The notes: a model not told the origin generated them from the letters alone. Counted from the first letter of the stretch, positions 1 to 9,106 are shown. The stretch: 64,000 bases of DNA from Bacillus spizizenii TU-B-10 (GCF_000227465.1 NC_016047.1:635001-699000); one strand, 5' to 3'. Numbers and translations are program-made.

Positions 1-1
1 A

Positions 2-298
2 AAATTGAAAGGAACCGAAATTCTTGTGAAGGGAAAGCGGCTGAAAATAGCGGGCCGAATCTGCATGGACCAATTTATGGTGGAGCTGGATCAAGAATAT
101 CCGCCAGGCACAAAAGTCACATTAATAGGCCGGCAAGGGGATGAATACATTTCCATGGATGAGATTGCAGGCAGGCTCGAAACCATCAACTACGAGGTGT
201 CTTGTACAATTAGTTCCCGTGTTCCCCGTATGTTTTTGGAAAATGGGAGTATAATGGAAGTAAGAAATCCTTTATTGCAGGAAAATACAAGCAAATAG
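2..298 (+). CDS. alr: Alanine racemase, C-terminal part (cut by window start)
   Basis: This is the last roughly 98 residues of alanine racemase, the PLP enzyme that interconverts L- and D-alanine for peptidoglycan synthesis in the cytoplasm. The reading frame is open at the left edge, so the TTG at position 5 is not the start. The C-terminal beta domain is recognisable by the RICMDQFM segment near the beginning, followed by VTLIGRQGDEYISMDEIA and CTISSRVPR, which are typical of Bacillus Alr. Its place directly upstream of ndoAI-ndoA and the sigB operon matches B. subtilis 168. The PLP lysine lies outside the window. Confidence 0.93.
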   Translation, partial: KLKGTEILVKGKRLKIAGRICMDQFMVELDQEYPPGTKVTLIGRQGDEYISMDEIAGRLETINYEVSCTISSRVPRMFLENGSIMEVRNPLLQENTSK

Positions 299-413
299 CT
301 CATCTCAATGGAGAATTCATAAAACAGCTTTGCTTGCAGAGTGAATAATGGTATCATTATCACTGGATGGATAAAAGAGTCGTATCCGTAAGTTTGGTGG
401 AGGTGTATGTTTT

Positions 414-695
414 TTGTCTGAATCCAGCGCAAGAACCGAAATGAAAATCAGCTTGCCCGAAAACCTAGTAGCTGAATTGGATGGTGTAGCGATGCGGGAG
501 AAACGAAGCAGAAACGAACTGATATCACAAGCAGTGAGAGCGTATGTCAGCGAACGAACAACTCGTCACAACCGTGATTTGATGAGACGCGGCTATATGG
601 AAATGGCGAAAATCAACCTGAATATTTCTTCTGAGGCTCACTTTGCGGAGTGCGAGGCTGAAACGACAGTTGAGCGCTTAGTCAGCGGAGGATAA
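414..695 (+). CDS. ndoAI: Antitoxin of the NdoA (EndoA) toxin-antitoxin pair
   Basis: Ribbon-helix-helix antitoxin of 93 residues that binds and neutralises the mRNA interferase encoded by the next gene, and that by family knowledge represses the pair. The RHH domain is the N-terminal half ([14 protein letters not shown], then the [16 protein letters not shown] helix). The acidic C-terminal tail is the toxin-binding part. The TTG start at 414 is chosen because a GGAGG sequence lies about ten bases upstream and the product then begins [10 protein letters not shown], as I remember for strain 168. Four bases separate it from ndoA, so the two are co-transcribed. Confidence 0.95.
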   Translation: MSESSARTEMKISLPENLVAELDGVAMREKRSRNELISQAVRAYVSERTTRHNRDLMRRGYMEMAKINLNISSEAHFAECEAETTVERLVSGG

Positions 696-699
696 TCAT

Positions 700-1050
700 T
701 TGATTGTGAAACGCGGCGATGTTTATTTTGCTGATTTATCTCCTGTTGTTGGCTCAGAGCAAGGCGGGGTGCGCCCGGTTTTAGTGATCCAAAATGACAT
801 CGGAAATCGCTTCAGCCCAACTGCTATTGTTGCAGCCATAACAGCACAAATACAGAAAGCGAAATTACCAACCCACGTCGAAATCGATGCAAAACGCTAC
901 GGTTTTGAAAGAGATTCCGTTATTTTGCTGGAGCAAATTCGGACGATTGACAAGCAAAGGTTAACGGATAAGATTACTCATCTGGATGATGAAATGATGG
1001 ATAAGGTTGATGAAGCCTTACAAATCAGTTTGGCACTCATTGATTTTTAG
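700..1050 (+). CDS. ndoA: mRNA interferase toxin NdoA (MazF family)
   Basis: MazF/PemK-family endoribonuclease of 116 residues, the usual family length, that cleaves single-stranded RNA at UACAU-type sites. The N-terminal signature [20 protein letters not shown] contains the conserved GDV and the catalytic arginine/threonine region continues with [12 protein letters not shown]. The start is TTG at 700, preceded by GGAGGATAATCA overlapping the end of ndoAI, so translation is coupled to the antitoxin. A rho-independent terminator follows at 1061. The pair is chromosomal core in this genus, not part of the accessory region. Confidence 0.96.
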   Translation: MIVKRGDVYFADLSPVVGSEQGGVRPVLVIQNDIGNRFSPTAIVAAITAQIQKAKLPTHVEIDAKRYGFERDSVILLEQIRTIDKQRLTDKITHLDDEMMDKVDEALQISLALIDF

Positions 1051-1060
1051 ACATATGTGC

Positions 1061-1089
1061 AGGTTGCTCAAATAGAGCAACTTTTTTTG
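1061..1089 (+). terminator. Terminator after ndoA
   Basis: GGTTGCTC and GAGCAACT form an eight-base stem around AAATA, followed by seven T residues. It closes the alr-ndoA transcript. Its T-run overlaps the -35 element of the rsbRA promoter. Confidence 0.85.
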
Positions 1090-1115
1090 TTTTCAAAAAA
1101 CATAAACGATATAAT
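1087..1115 (+). promoter_or_regulatory. SigA-type promoter of the rsb-sigB operon
   Basis: TTGTTT at 1087-1092 and a perfect TATAAT at 1110-1115 are separated by 17 bases. This fits the known constitutive SigA promoter ahead of rsbRA. The predicted start is near 1122, giving a leader of about 45 nt. Confidence 0.7.
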
Positions 1116-1166
1116 AGTGAAATAACGTAAAAAAATATGTTGTTTTTTATTGGGAGGTAAGCGAAT

Positions 1167-1991
1167 TTGATGTCGAATCAGACTGTATACCAGTTCATTG
1201 CCGAGAATCAAAATGAACTGCTCCAACTGTGGACTGACACACTAAAAGAATTAAGCGAACAAGAATCATATCAGCTGACTGACCAAGTGTATGAAAATAT
1301 ATCTAAAGAGTATATCGACATTCTTCTCTCATCTGTTAAGGATGACAGCGCTGCTGAAAGCCAAATTAGCGAACTGGCGCTTAGAGCCGTCCAAATAGGG
1401 CTTTCTTTGAAGTTTTTGGCTACGGCGCTGGCTGAATTCTGGAAGCGTCTCTACACGAAAATGAACGATAAGAGATTGCCAGATCAAGAGAGTACGGAAT
1501 TAATCTGGCAGATCGACCGCTTTTTCAGTCCGATTAATACAGAAATCTTTAACCAATACTCAATCTCATGGGAGAAAACAGTATCCCTGCAAAAAATCGC
1601 GCTGCAGGAGTTATCAGCTCCGCTCATTCCGGTGTTTGAAAACATTACCGTGATGCCGCTTGTCGGAACAATTGATACCGAACGTGCTAAACGAATTATG
1701 GAAAATCTTCTTAACGGCGTCGTCAAACATCGGTCTCAAGTCGTGTTAATCGATATTACGGGCGTGCCGGTCGTTGATACGATGGTTGCCCATCATATTA
1801 TTCAAGCGTCTGAAGCGGTAAGGCTTGTCGGAGCGAAATGCCTGCTCGCCGGAATCCGTCCGGAAATTGCTCAGACCATCGTTAACCTGGGGATCGATTT
1901 ATCCCAAGTTATAACTAAGAATACCCTGCAAAAAGGAATTCAAACGGCTTTGGAAATGACAGATCGAAAAATTGTTTCATTGGGGGAATAA
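1167..1991 (+). CDS. rsbRA: Stressosome protein RsbRA
   Basis: Scaffold and sensor subunit of the 1.8-MDa stressosome, 274 residues. The N-terminal half is the non-haem globin-like sensor domain. The C-terminal half is a STAS domain (about 150-274) that contains the two threonines phosphorylated by RsbT: one in [12 protein letters not shown] and one in [12 protein letters not shown]. The TTG at 1167 is nine bases after GGGAGG; an ATG three bases later is the alternative. It is the first gene of the eight-gene sigma-B operon and its end overlaps the ribosome binding site of rsbS. Confidence 0.97.
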   Translation: MMSNQTVYQFIAENQNELLQLWTDTLKELSEQESYQLTDQVYENISKEYIDILLSSVKDDSAAESQISELALRAVQIGLSLKFLATALAEFWKRLYTKMNDKRLPDQESTELIWQIDRFFSPINTEIFNQYSISWEKTVSLQKIALQELSAPLIPVFENITVMPLVGTIDTERAKRIMENLLNGVVKHRSQVVLIDITGVPVVDTMVAHHIIQASEAVRLVGAKCLLAGIRPEIAQTIVNLGIDLSQVITKNTLQKGIQTALEMTDRKIVSLGE

Positions 1992-1995
1992 CATT

Positions 1996-2361
1996 TTGAG
2001 ACATCCGAAAATCCCGATCTTGAAACTGTATAATTGCTTATTAGTGTCCATTCAATGGGAACTCGATGACCAAACTGCATTAACCTTTCAAGAAGACTTA
2101 TTAAATAAAATATACGAAACAGGCGCTAACGGAGTTGTCATTGACCTGACATCTGTGGACATGATTGATTCCTTTATCGCTAAAGTGCTGGGCGACGTGA
2201 TCACGATGTCTAAACTAATGGGCGCAAAAGTGGTTTTAACGGGAATTCAGCCTGCTGTGGCAGTTACGCTGATTGAACTCGGAATCGCACTTGAGGAAAT
2301 TGAAACCGCGCTCGACTTAGAGCAGGGGCTTGAGACATTGAAGCGGGAATTGGGGGAATAG
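1996..2361 (+). CDS. rsbS: Stressosome antagonist RsbS
   Basis: Single STAS-domain protein of 121 residues that forms the stressosome core with RsbRA and holds RsbT until stress. The serine phosphorylated by RsbT lies in the [14 protein letters not shown] segment. The start chosen is TTG at 1996, whose ribosome binding site is the GGGGGA at the end of rsbRA; this gives the known length, while the in-frame ATG at 1972 lies inside rsbRA. Only three bases separate it from rsbT, which suggests coupled translation of the three partners. Confidence 0.96.
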
Positions 2362-2364
2362 CGA

Positions 2365-2766
2365 ATGAACGACCAATCCTGTGTAAAGATCATGACAGAA
2401 TGGGATATTGTGGCCGCCAGACAACTGGGACGAAACGTTGCAAAAGAACTGGGTTTCGGCACGGTAGACCAGGCTAGAATTACAACGGCTATTTCAGAAT
2501 TAGCCAGGAACATTTATTTATATGCCGGTAAAGGCCAGATTGGAATTGAACAGGTCTCTGACAGAGGAAAAAAGGGCCTGAAAATCATAGCGGAAGACCA
2601 AGGACCGGGAATTCCTGATATCCGCAAGGTCATGGAAGACGGATTTTCAACGTCTGGCGGACTCGGGGCGGGACTTCCCGGCGTGAAAAGGCTGATGGAT
2701 GAATTCAGTTTAAATTCCGTAGCGGGGGAAGGAACAGAGATACAAGCCATTAAATGGCTTCGGTAG
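2365..2766 (+). CDS. rsbT: Serine/threonine kinase RsbT
   Basis: GHKL-fold protein kinase of 133 residues, the usual length. It phosphorylates RsbS and RsbRA under stress, is released, and then activates the phosphatase RsbU. The ATP-binding motifs are visible: N box SELARNIYLY, G1 box EDQGPGIPD, and G2 box GGLGAGLPGVKRL. The ATG at 2365 follows GGGGGAATAGCGA. It overlaps the extended upstream frame of rsbU, whose true start is at 2778. Confidence 0.96.
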   Translation: MNDQSCVKIMTEWDIVAARQLGRNVAKELGFGTVDQARITTAISELARNIYLYAGKGQIGIEQVSDRGKKGLKIIAEDQGPGIPDIRKVMEDGFSTSGGLGAGLPGVKRLMDEFSLNSVAGEGTEIQAIKWLR

Positions 2767-2777
2767 GAGGTAAGAAA

Positions 2778-3785
2778 GTGGATTTTAGGGAGGTTATTGA
2801 GCAGCGGTATCATCAGCTGCTTAGTCGATATATAGCCGAATTAACAGAAACATCTTTATATCAAGCCCAAAAATTCAGCCGAAAAACAATCGAGCATCAA
2901 ATTCCTCCGGAAGAAATCATCAGCATTCACCGAAAAGTGCTGAAGGAGCTGTATCCGAGTCTCCCGGAAGATGTTTTTCATTCGCTGGATTTTTTAATAG
3001 AAGTCATGATTGGATATGGAATGGCTTATCAGGAGCATCAAACCCTCAGGGGGATACAGCAGGAAATCAAATCAGAAATTGAAATCGCGGCAAATGTCCA
3101 GCAGACGCTGCTCGGAACAAAGATTCCGCAGGAAGAAGCGCTGGATATCGGCGCCATCAGTGTGCCCGCTAAACAGATGAGCGGTGATTATTACCACTTT
3201 GTCAAAGACAAGGATTCCATTAATATCGCAATCGCGGATGTGATCGGAAAAGGCATTCCGGCGGCTCTTTGTATGTCCATGATCAAATATGCGATGGACT
3301 CTTTGCCGGAAACGGGCATTCATCCTTCTCAGGTGCTGAAAAATTTAAACCGGGTTGTTGAACAAAACGTTGATGCCAGTATGTTTATAACGATGTTTTA
3401 TGCAAATTACAATATGGACAAACATCAATTTACATATGCTTCAGCGGGACATGAACCGGGATTCTATTATTCTCAAAAAGACAACACCTTTTACGATTTA
3501 GAGGCTAAAGGACTCGTTCTCGGCATCTCACAGGATTATGACTACAAACAATTCGATCAGCATCTTGATAAGGGCGATATGATTGTTTTATTTTCTGACG
3601 GCGTCACAGAATGCAGAACGGAAAACGGTTTCTTGGAGCGCCCTGATCTGCAAAAGCTTATTGAGGAACATATGTGTTCCTCCGCGCAGGAAATGGTCAA
3701 AAACATTTATGACAGCCTCCTCAAATTGCAGGACTTTCAGCTTCATGATGATTTTACGTTAATTGTTTTGCGAAGAAAGGTTTAG
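2778..3785 (+). CDS. rsbU: PP2C-type phosphatase RsbU
   Basis: Environmental-stress phosphatase of 335 residues that dephosphorylates RsbV-P and so frees SigB. The N-terminal domain (about 1-85) binds RsbT. A linker helix leads into the C-terminal PPM/PP2C domain with the metal-binding motifs AKQMSGDYYHF and IADVIGKGIPA, FSDGVTECR, and the final HDDFTLIVL. The GTG at 2778 preceded by GGAGGTAAGAAA is preferred over the upstream ATG at 2754, which lies inside rsbT. The stop codon overlaps the -35 element of the internal SigB promoter. Confidence 0.96.
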   Translation: MDFREVIEQRYHQLLSRYIAELTETSLYQAQKFSRKTIEHQIPPEEIISIHRKVLKELYPSLPEDVFHSLDFLIEVMIGYGMAYQEHQTLRGIQQEIKSEIEIAANVQQTLLGTKIPQEEALDIGAISVPAKQMSGDYYHFVKDKDSINIAIADVIGKGIPAALCMSMIKYAMDSLPETGIHPSQVLKNLNRVVEQNVDASMFITMFYANYNMDKHQFTYASAGHEPGFYYSQKDNTFYDLEAKGLVLGISQDYDYKQFDQHLDKGDMIVLFSDGVTECRTENGFLERPDLQKLIEEHMCSSAQEMVKNIYDSLLKLQDFQLHDDFTLIVLRRKV

Positions 3786-3805
3786 CATCAGCCAGCCGGG
3801 GGTAT
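3780..3805 (+). promoter_or_regulatory. SigB-dependent promoter upstream of rsbV
   Basis: GTTTAG at 3780-3785 and GGGTAT at 3800-3805 are 14 bases apart, close to the SigB consensus GTTTAA-N12-15-GGGTAT. In B. subtilis this internal promoter drives rsbV-rsbW-sigB-rsbX and gives positive autoregulation. The -35 overlaps the rsbU stop codon. Confidence 0.85.
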
Positions 3806-3846
3806 AAGACAATTAGTGATTTGAAGGAAAATTTGAGGTGATACGA

Positions 3847-4176
3847 ATGAATATAAATGTTGATGTGAAGCAAAACGAGAATGATATACAAGTAAACATT
3901 GCAGGAGAAATAGATGTATATTCAGCTCCGGTGCTCAGAGAGAAGCTCGTTCCTCTGGCAGAACAAGGCGCTGATTTAAGAATTTGCCTGAAAGATGTCA
4001 GCTACATGGACAGTACCGGACTCGGCGTTTTTGTAGGCATCTTTAAAACAGTCAAAAAACAAGGTGGTTCGCTGAAACTTGAAAATCTTTCTGAGCGGCT
4101 GATCCGTCTGTTTGACATTACAGGCTTGAAGGACATCATTGATATTTCTGCAAAGTCAGAAGGTGGAGTGCAATGA
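3847..4176 (+). CDS. rsbV: Anti-anti-sigma factor RsbV
   Basis: STAS-domain protein of 109 residues. Unphosphorylated RsbV binds the anti-sigma factor RsbW and releases SigB; RsbW inactivates it by phosphorylating the serine in [13 protein letters not shown]. The ATG at 3847 is preceded by GAGGTGATACGA and gives the known length; the ATG at 3838 is too far upstream of that site to be preferred. Its last four bases overlap rsbW, so the antagonist pair is translationally coupled. It is the first gene after the SigB-dependent promoter. Confidence 0.96.
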   Translation: MNINVDVKQNENDIQVNIAGEIDVYSAPVLREKLVPLAEQGADLRICLKDVSYMDSTGLGVFVGIFKTVKKQGGSLKLENLSERLIRLFDITGLKDIIDISAKSEGGVQ

Positions 4177-4655
4177 AGAATAACGCAGATTACATCGAAA
4201 TGAAAGTGCCGGCCCAACCTGAATATGTAGGGATTATAAGGCTGACACTGTCAGGCGTCGCGAGCAGAATGGGCTATACGTACGATGAAATTGAAGATCT
4301 GAAAATCGCAGTCAGTGAAGCGTGTACAAATGCAGTTCAGCACGCTTACAAAGAAGATAAAAATGGGGAAGTGTCAATCCGATTCGGTGTGTTCGAAGAC
4401 CGTTTAGAGGTCATTGTGGCGGATGAAGGAGACAGCTTTGATTTCGATCAAAAGCAGCAGGATCTAGGGCCGTACACACCTTCGCACACAGTTGATCAAT
4501 TATCAGAAGGAGGGCTCGGTCTATATTTAATGGAAACGCTCATGGATGAAGTCAGAGTGCAAAACCACTCCGGCGTCACCGTAGCGATGACAAAGTATTT
4601 AAATGGGGAGCGAGTTGATCATGACACAACCATCAAAAACTACGAAACTAACTAA
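4173..4655 (+). CDS. rsbW: Anti-sigma factor and kinase RsbW
   Basis: GHKL serine kinase of 160 residues that binds SigB and blocks its contact with core RNA polymerase, and phosphorylates RsbV. The nucleotide-binding motifs are [12 protein letters not shown] (N box), VADEGDSFD (G1), and [13 protein letters not shown] (G2). The start overlaps the end of rsbV by four bases and its own end runs 35 bases into sigB. The sequence is complete and the key residues are all present. Confidence 0.96.
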   Translation: MKNNADYIEMKVPAQPEYVGIIRLTLSGVASRMGYTYDEIEDLKIAVSEACTNAVQHAYKEDKNGEVSIRFGVFEDRLEVIVADEGDSFDFDQKQQDLGPYTPSHTVDQLSEGGLGLYLMETLMDEVRVQNHSGVTVAMTKYLNGERVDHDTTIKNYETN

Positions 4656-5409
4656 GGATGAAGTCGATCGGCTCATAAGCGATTACCAAACGAATCAAGA
4701 TGAACAGGCGCAAGAAACGCTTGTGCAGGTGTATACAAATCTTGTTGATATGCTTGCGAAAAAATATTCAAAAGGCAAAAGTTTTCACGAGGATCTCCGT
4801 CAGGTCGGCATGATCGGGCTTCTCGGCGCGATTAAGCGATACGATCCTGTCGTCGGCAAATCGTTTGAAGCTTTTGCCATTCCGACAATCATCGGTGAAA
4901 TTAAACGTTTCCTCAGAGATAAAACGTGGAGCGTTCATGTGCCAAGACGGATTAAAGAACTGGGTCCACGAATCAAAATGGCGGTTGATCAGCTGACGAC
5001 TGAAACACAAAGGTCACCGAAAGTAGAAGAGATTGCCGAATTCCTCGATGTTTCAGAAGAAGAGGTTCTTGAAACGATGGAAATGGGCAAAAGCTATCAA
5101 GCCTTATCCGTTGACCACAGCATTGAAGCGGATGCGGACGGAAGCACCGTCACGATTCTTGATATCGTCGGATCACAGGAGGACGGATATGAGCGGGTCA
5201 ACCAGCAAATGATGCTGCAAAGCGTGCTTCACGTCCTTTCTGACCGTGAAAAACAAATCATAGACCTTACGTATATTCAAAACAAAAGCCAAAAAGAAAC
5301 TGGGGACATTCTCGGTATATCTCAAATGCACGTCTCGCGTCTGCAGCGCAAAGCTGTGAAGAAGCTCAGAGAGGCCTTGATTGAAGATCCCTCGATGGAG
5401 TTAATGTAA
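4621..5409 (+). CDS. sigB: General stress sigma factor SigB
   Basis: Alternative sigma-70 family factor that directs the general stress regulon. Region 2 is visible (EDLRQVGMIGLLGAIKRYDP, then SFEAFAIPTIIGEIKRFLRD), followed by region 3 and region 4 with the helix-turn-helix ETGDILGISQMHVSRLQRKA. The ATG at 4621 gives 262 residues and lies ten bases after GGAG; a TTG at 4615 in the same frame is too close to that site. The gene begins within the end of rsbW and its stop overlaps the rsbX start. Confidence 0.97.
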   Translation: MTQPSKTTKLTKDEVDRLISDYQTNQDEQAQETLVQVYTNLVDMLAKKYSKGKSFHEDLRQVGMIGLLGAIKRYDPVVGKSFEAFAIPTIIGEIKRFLRDKTWSVHVPRRIKELGPRIKMAVDQLTTETQRSPKVEEIAEFLDVSEEEVLETMEMGKSYQALSVDHSIEADADGSTVTILDIVGSQEDGYERVNQQMMLQSVLHVLSDREKQIIDLTYIQNKSQKETGDILGISQMHVSRLQRKAVKKLREALIEDPSMELM

Positions 5410-6008
5410 TGATCCAGGTTGAAGAAAACGAGCATATTCAAACTCTTGTATACCAACTGAATAAAGAAGGAAAATCGATTTGCGGCGACAGCTTTTTTAT
5501 GAAAGCTGATGATAAGGAGTTAATTTGTGCGGTAGCTGACGGACTTGGAAGCGGATCGCTTGCCAACGAATCTTCTGCAGCCATCAAAGACTTAGTGGAA
5601 AACTATGCAAATGAAGATGTACAAAGCATTATCGAACGCTGTAATCAGGCGATGAAAAACAAAAGAGGCGCTACAGCATCTATTTTGAAAATCAATTTTG
5701 AACAAAGGCAGTTTACGTACTGCTCTGTCGGAAACGTACGTTTTATTCTGCATTCCCCCTCTGGTGAAAGCTTTTATCCTCTGCCGATTTCAGGCTATTT
5801 ATCAGGCAAGCCGCAAAAATACAAAACGCACACAGCCACCTATGAAAAGGGTTCAAGGTTCATTATACATACAGATGGACTCAACGTGCCCGATATCCGC
5901 TCCCATTTGAAAAAAGGCCAATCGGTAGAAGAAATATCAAATTCGCTGAAAATGTATACGACATCGAGAAAAGATGATCTGACCTATATTCTTGGACAGC
6001 TGTCCTAA
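5409..6008 (+). CDS. rsbX: Feedback phosphatase RsbX
   Basis: PP2C-family phosphatase of 199 residues that removes phosphate from RsbS and RsbRA and resets the stressosome after stress. The metal-binding pattern is short but visible: AVADGLGSGSLANESS near residue 40, IHTDGLN near 155 and KDDLTYILG at the end. The start shares a base with the sigB stop. It is the last gene of the operon and is followed by a strong terminator at 6019. In 168 a few genes (ydcF-ydcH) lie between here and ydcI; they are absent. Confidence 0.95.
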   Translation: MIQVEENEHIQTLVYQLNKEGKSICGDSFFMKADDKELICAVADGLGSGSLANESSAAIKDLVENYANEDVQSIIERCNQAMKNKRGATASILKINFEQRQFTYCSVGNVRFILHSPSGESFYPLPISGYLSGKPQKYKTHTATYEKGSRFIIHTDGLNVPDIRSHLKKGQSVEEISNSLKMYTTSRKDDLTYILGQLS

Positions 6009-6018
6009 GAGATCAAAA

Positions 6019-6049
6019 AAAAGAAGCTGGACATCCGGCTTCTTTTTTT
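6019..6049 (+). terminator. Terminator of the sigB operon
   Basis: AAGAAGCTGG pairs with CCGGCTTCTT around ACAT and is followed by a run of T. The downstream 140 bases up to ydcI hold only a weaker hairpin near 6103-6127 and AT-rich sequence. Confidence 0.88.
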
Positions 6050-6191
6050 GCGCGATGTGTGTTTGAAAACAGCCAGAAATCTTCTTTTGAAAAATGAATA
6101 AAGACGTGCAGCACAGCTGTCTTTTTTTATGTGTTTTTTTCGGTTTTTGATACACTAGAGAAAGAACGACAAAATTGGAGGCTTTGGTTAC

Positions 6192-8351
6192 ATGGAAACG
6201 TCAGCCCTTTTAAAACAGCAAATTGCGAAAGAAATAGGTTTGTCACAAAAATACGTTGAAAGTGTCATCCGCCTGCTTGAGGACGGCAACACAGTCCCGT
6301 TTATCGCCCGGTACCGAAAAGAGCAGACGGGGTCAATGGATGAGGTTCAGATTCAGACGATTTCTGAACGCTGGCAATACATACAAAACCTGAATCAGCG
6401 AAAAGAAGAAGTCATCAGGCTCATTGCAGAGCAGGATAAATTAACAGATGACTTAAAGCGAAAAATTGAGCAATCGGTGAAGCTTCAGGAAGTGGAAGAC
6501 CTTTACCGCCCGTATAAACAAAAACGCAAAACAAAGGCGACAGTCGCCAAAAGCAAAGGCCTCGAGCCGCTTGCTGACTATATCCTGACACTTCCGCGAG
6601 ATAACCGTCTGGCACACACCGCAGATCAATACATCAGCGAAGAAAAAGAAGTGTTCACACGGGAAGAAGCGATTGAAGGCGCCAAGCATATTATTGCGGA
6701 ACAAATCTCAGACGAGCCGAGTTTCAGAAAGTGGATTCGCCAGGAAACCTTTAAAAGAGGAAGCATTAAGTCTGCAGCCGGAAAATCGGCAGACACAGAC
6801 GAGAAAAATGTGTATGAAATGTATTACGAGTATGAAGAGCCAATTGCAAAAGTCGTTCCGCACAGGGTGCTGGCGATGAACCGCGGCGAAAAAGAAGACA
6901 TTTTAAAGGTATCTATCGAACCGCCTGCGGATCACATTAAGGCATATTTAGAAAAACAGATCATCAAAAACCGCTCAACGTCCGTAAAAGAGGTTTTGCA
7001 GGAAACGATTGAAGACAGCTATAAAAGGCTGATCCAGCCGGCAATAGAGCGTGAAATCAGAAAAGAGCTGTCAGAAAAAGCGGATGAACAGGCAATTCAC
7101 ATTTTTTCTGAGAACTTGAGAAAGCTTCTTCTGCAGCCGCCGATGAAAGGCAAAACCGTTCTCGGTGTTGACCCAGCGTTCCGAACTGGCTGTAAGCTTG
7201 CTGTATCAGATGAGACCGGAAAAGTCTTGAAAATTGATGTCATCTATCCGCATGCGCCGGTCAACAAAACAAAAGAAGCCCATGAAAAAGTGAAAAAGAT
7301 TCTTGAGCAGTATCAAGTCGAGATGGTGGCGATCGGAAACGGCACGGCATCAAGAGAAACAGAGCAATTCATCGTCAATGTACTGAAGGACATGCCGCGG
7401 AAAATTTATTATGTGATCGTTAATGAAGCGGGAGCAAGCGTATATTCGGCTTCTGAGCTTGCCAGAGAAGAATTCCCTGAGCTTCAGGTTGAAGAGCGCA
7501 GTGCCGTATCTATTGCGCGAAGACTTCAAGATCCGCTGGCAGAACTCGTGAAAATCGATCCGAAATCTGTTGGTGTCGGACAGTACCAGCATGATGTCAG
7601 CCAAAAACGCTTAAATGAATCTCTGCGGTTCGTCGTCGAAACTGTTGTTAACCAGGTGGGAGTAAACGTCAACACAGCATCCGCCGCGCTGCTTCAATAT
7701 GTAGCGGGATTATCGAAGTCTGTCGCAGGCAACGTTGTCAAAAAACGTGAGGAAATCGGTAAGTTTTCGAATCGAAAAGAACTGAAGGACATCCCGAGAC
7801 TCGGTGCGAAAACCTATGAGCAATGTATCGGTTTCTTAAGAGTGCAGGAAGGGACAGAGCCTTTGGACCGAACAGGCATCCACCCGGAAAGCTATAAAGA
7901 AACAAAAGCACTATTGAAAAAGCTCGGCCTTTCAACAGAACAAATCGGCACGGCGGAATTGAAGGATAAAATCAATCAGCTGGCGCTTTCTGAAACGGCA
8001 CAAGAGCTGGGAATCGGAGAAATCACCCTGAAAGATATTTGTGAACAGCTGACAAGGCCGGAACGCGATCCTCGCGATGAGGTGCCTAAGCCTTTGCTGA
8101 AAACAGACGTCCTTCAGCTGGAAGATTTGAAAGAGGGAATGGAGCTGCAGGGCACCGTGCGCAATGTAGTGGACTTCGGAGCGTTTGTTGATATCGGAGT
8201 CAAACAAGACGGGCTTGTGCATATCTCAAAACTCAGCAATCAATTCGTCAAGCATCCTCTTGATGTCGTATCCGTCGGCGATATTGTAACGGTTTGGGTT
8301 GACGGCGTAGATGTACAAAAAGGCAGAGTATCGCTGTCTATGGTAAAATAA
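6192..8351 (+). CDS. ydcI: Tex-like S1 RNA-binding protein YdcI
   Basis: Tex family protein of 719 residues, full length. Domains in order are the N-terminal Tex helical region, a YqgF/RuvX-like RNase H fold around 320-450 (KGKTVLGVDPAFRTGC), helix-hairpin-helix repeats around 490-560 (NVNTASAALLQYVAGL, GKFSNRKELKDIPRLG), and a C-terminal S1 domain from about 645 (LKEGMELQGTVRNVVDFGAF). Members bind nucleic acid and contribute to transcription or RNA handling. The ATG at 6192 follows GGAGGCTTTGGTTAC. Its terminator overlaps the end of the convergent cmpA gene. Confidence 0.94.
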   Translation: METSALLKQQIAKEIGLSQKYVESVIRLLEDGNTVPFIARYRKEQTGSMDEVQIQTISERWQYIQNLNQRKEEVIRLIAEQDKLTDDLKRKIEQSVKLQEVEDLYRPYKQKRKTKATVAKSKGLEPLADYILTLPRDNRLAHTADQYISEEKEVFTREEAIEGAKHIIAEQISDEPSFRKWIRQETFKRGSIKSAAGKSADTDEKNVYEMYYEYEEPIAKVVPHRVLAMNRGEKEDILKVSIEPPADHIKAYLEKQIIKNRSTSVKEVLQETIEDSYKRLIQPAIEREIRKELSEKADEQAIHIFSENLRKLLLQPPMKGKTVLGVDPAFRTGCKLAVSDETGKVLKIDVIYPHAPVNKTKEAHEKVKKILEQYQVEMVAIGNGTASRETEQFIVNVLKDMPRKIYYVIVNEAGASVYSASELAREEFPELQVEERSAVSIARRLQDPLAELVKIDPKSVGVGQYQHDVSQKRLNESLRFVVETVVNQVGVNVNTASAALLQYVAGLSKSVAGNVVKKREEIGKFSNRKELKDIPRLGAKTYEQCIGFLRVQEGTEPLDRTGIHPESYKETKALLKKLGLSTEQIGTAELKDKINQLALSETAQELGIGEITLKDICEQLTRPERDPRDEVPKPLLKTDVLQLEDLKEGMELQGTVRNVVDFGAFVDIGVKQDGLVHISKLSNQFVKHPLDVVSVGDIVTVWVDGVDVQKGRVSLSMVK

Positions 8352-8380
8352 AAGCACTGCTTACGAGCAGTGTTTTTTCC
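8352..8380 (+). terminator. ydcI terminator, overlapping the 3' end of cmpA
   Basis: AAGCACTGCT and AGCAGTGTTTTTT form a stem around TACG with a T-run. The same bases on the other strand encode the last codons and the stop of cmpA. Confidence 0.8.
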
Positions 8381-8474
8381 TATAGAAATACCAGCATTGA
8401 TTCAGCAGTTTAATTTGGTAATTATCTTTTTCAAGGAACGCTTTTTGCATCTGTTTTTTAAGCCAATTTGGCAT
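8361..8474 (-). CDS. cmpA: Cortex morphogenetic protein CmpA, 37 residues
   Basis: A 37-codon gene convergent with ydcI, preceded by a strong AGGAGG nine bases before its ATG. The product starts MPNWLKKQMQKAFLEKD and ends YFYRKKHCS, which I recognise as CmpA. In B. subtilis CmpA is made in the mother cell during sporulation, localises to the forespore with SpoIVA, and helps ClpXP remove SpoIVA in cells with faulty envelopes. The position between ydcI and ydcK fits the known locus. Its stop codon lies within the ydcI terminator hairpin. It is easily missed because of its size. Confidence 0.88.
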   Translation of the reverse strand: MPNWLKKQMQKAFLEKDNYQIKLLNQCWYFYRKKHCS

Positions 8475-8577
8475 AGGCTCATTCCTCCTCAGCTTTTATC
8501 ATATGAGGGACGGTGATTACCATATTGTATGCGAACGGTGAATTGTCCCGTTCAATGTTTTTTAAGTGAGGTGCACC

Positions 8578-9030
8578 ATGGATAACAAAGAGCTTCAAAA
8601 GCTGACAGAGGATATTTCCGAAACGTATTTTAACAAGCCGTTCCGCCATCAGGCGCTTTTTAATGACAGGCTTAAAACCACGGGCGGAAGGTACCTGTTA
8701 ACCTCCCATAACATTGAATTGAACAGAAAATATCTGATTGAACATGGCAGGGAGGAACTAATCGGCATCATCAAGCACGAGCTCTGCCATTATCATCTTC
8801 ACCTTGAAGGAAAGGGGTACAAGCACAGAGACAGAGATTTTCGAGTGTTGCTGCAGCAGGTCAACGCGCCAAGGTTCTGTACACCCCTTAAGAAAAAAAC
8901 AGAAAACAAAAAAACTTATATGTATATCTGTACGGCGTGCGGCCAACAGTATATAAAGAAGCGTGCCATGAATCCTGACAGATACAGATGCGGAAAATGC
9001 CGCGGAAAAATAAAAAGAATTTTTTCGTAA
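8578..9030 (+). CDS. ydcK: SprT-like zinc metalloprotease-fold protein YdcK
   Basis: SprT-family protein of 150 residues. The zinc-binding HExxH-type motif is [15 protein letters not shown] around residue 65, and the C-terminal zinc ribbon has the four cysteines [10 protein letters not shown] and YRCGKCRGK. Family members in eukaryotes (Spartan) cut DNA-protein crosslinks, but the role of the short bacterial form is not established. The ATG at 8578 follows GAGGTGCACC; an upstream ATG at 8566 has no suitable site. It is the last protein gene before the tRNA cluster. Confidence 0.88.
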   Translation: MDNKELQKLTEDISETYFNKPFRHQALFNDRLKTTGGRYLLTSHNIELNRKYLIEHGREELIGIIKHELCHYHLHLEGKGYKHRDRDFRVLLQQVNAPRFCTPLKKKTENKKTYMYICTACGQQYIKKRAMNPDRYRCGKCRGKIKRIFS

Positions 9031-9036
9031 AAAAGG

Positions 9037-9066
9037 TTGACGGATATGGCAAGCCTATGTTACATT
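9037..9066 (+). promoter_or_regulatory. Upstream promoter of the tRNA cluster
   Basis: TTGACG at 9037-9042 and TACATT at 9061-9066, 18 bases apart, directly after the ydcK stop. It is the weaker of two tandem candidates. Confidence 0.5.
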
Positions 9067-9106
9067 ATAAAAGTCGTCACGAGAGATAAATAAAAACATT
9101 TACCTC

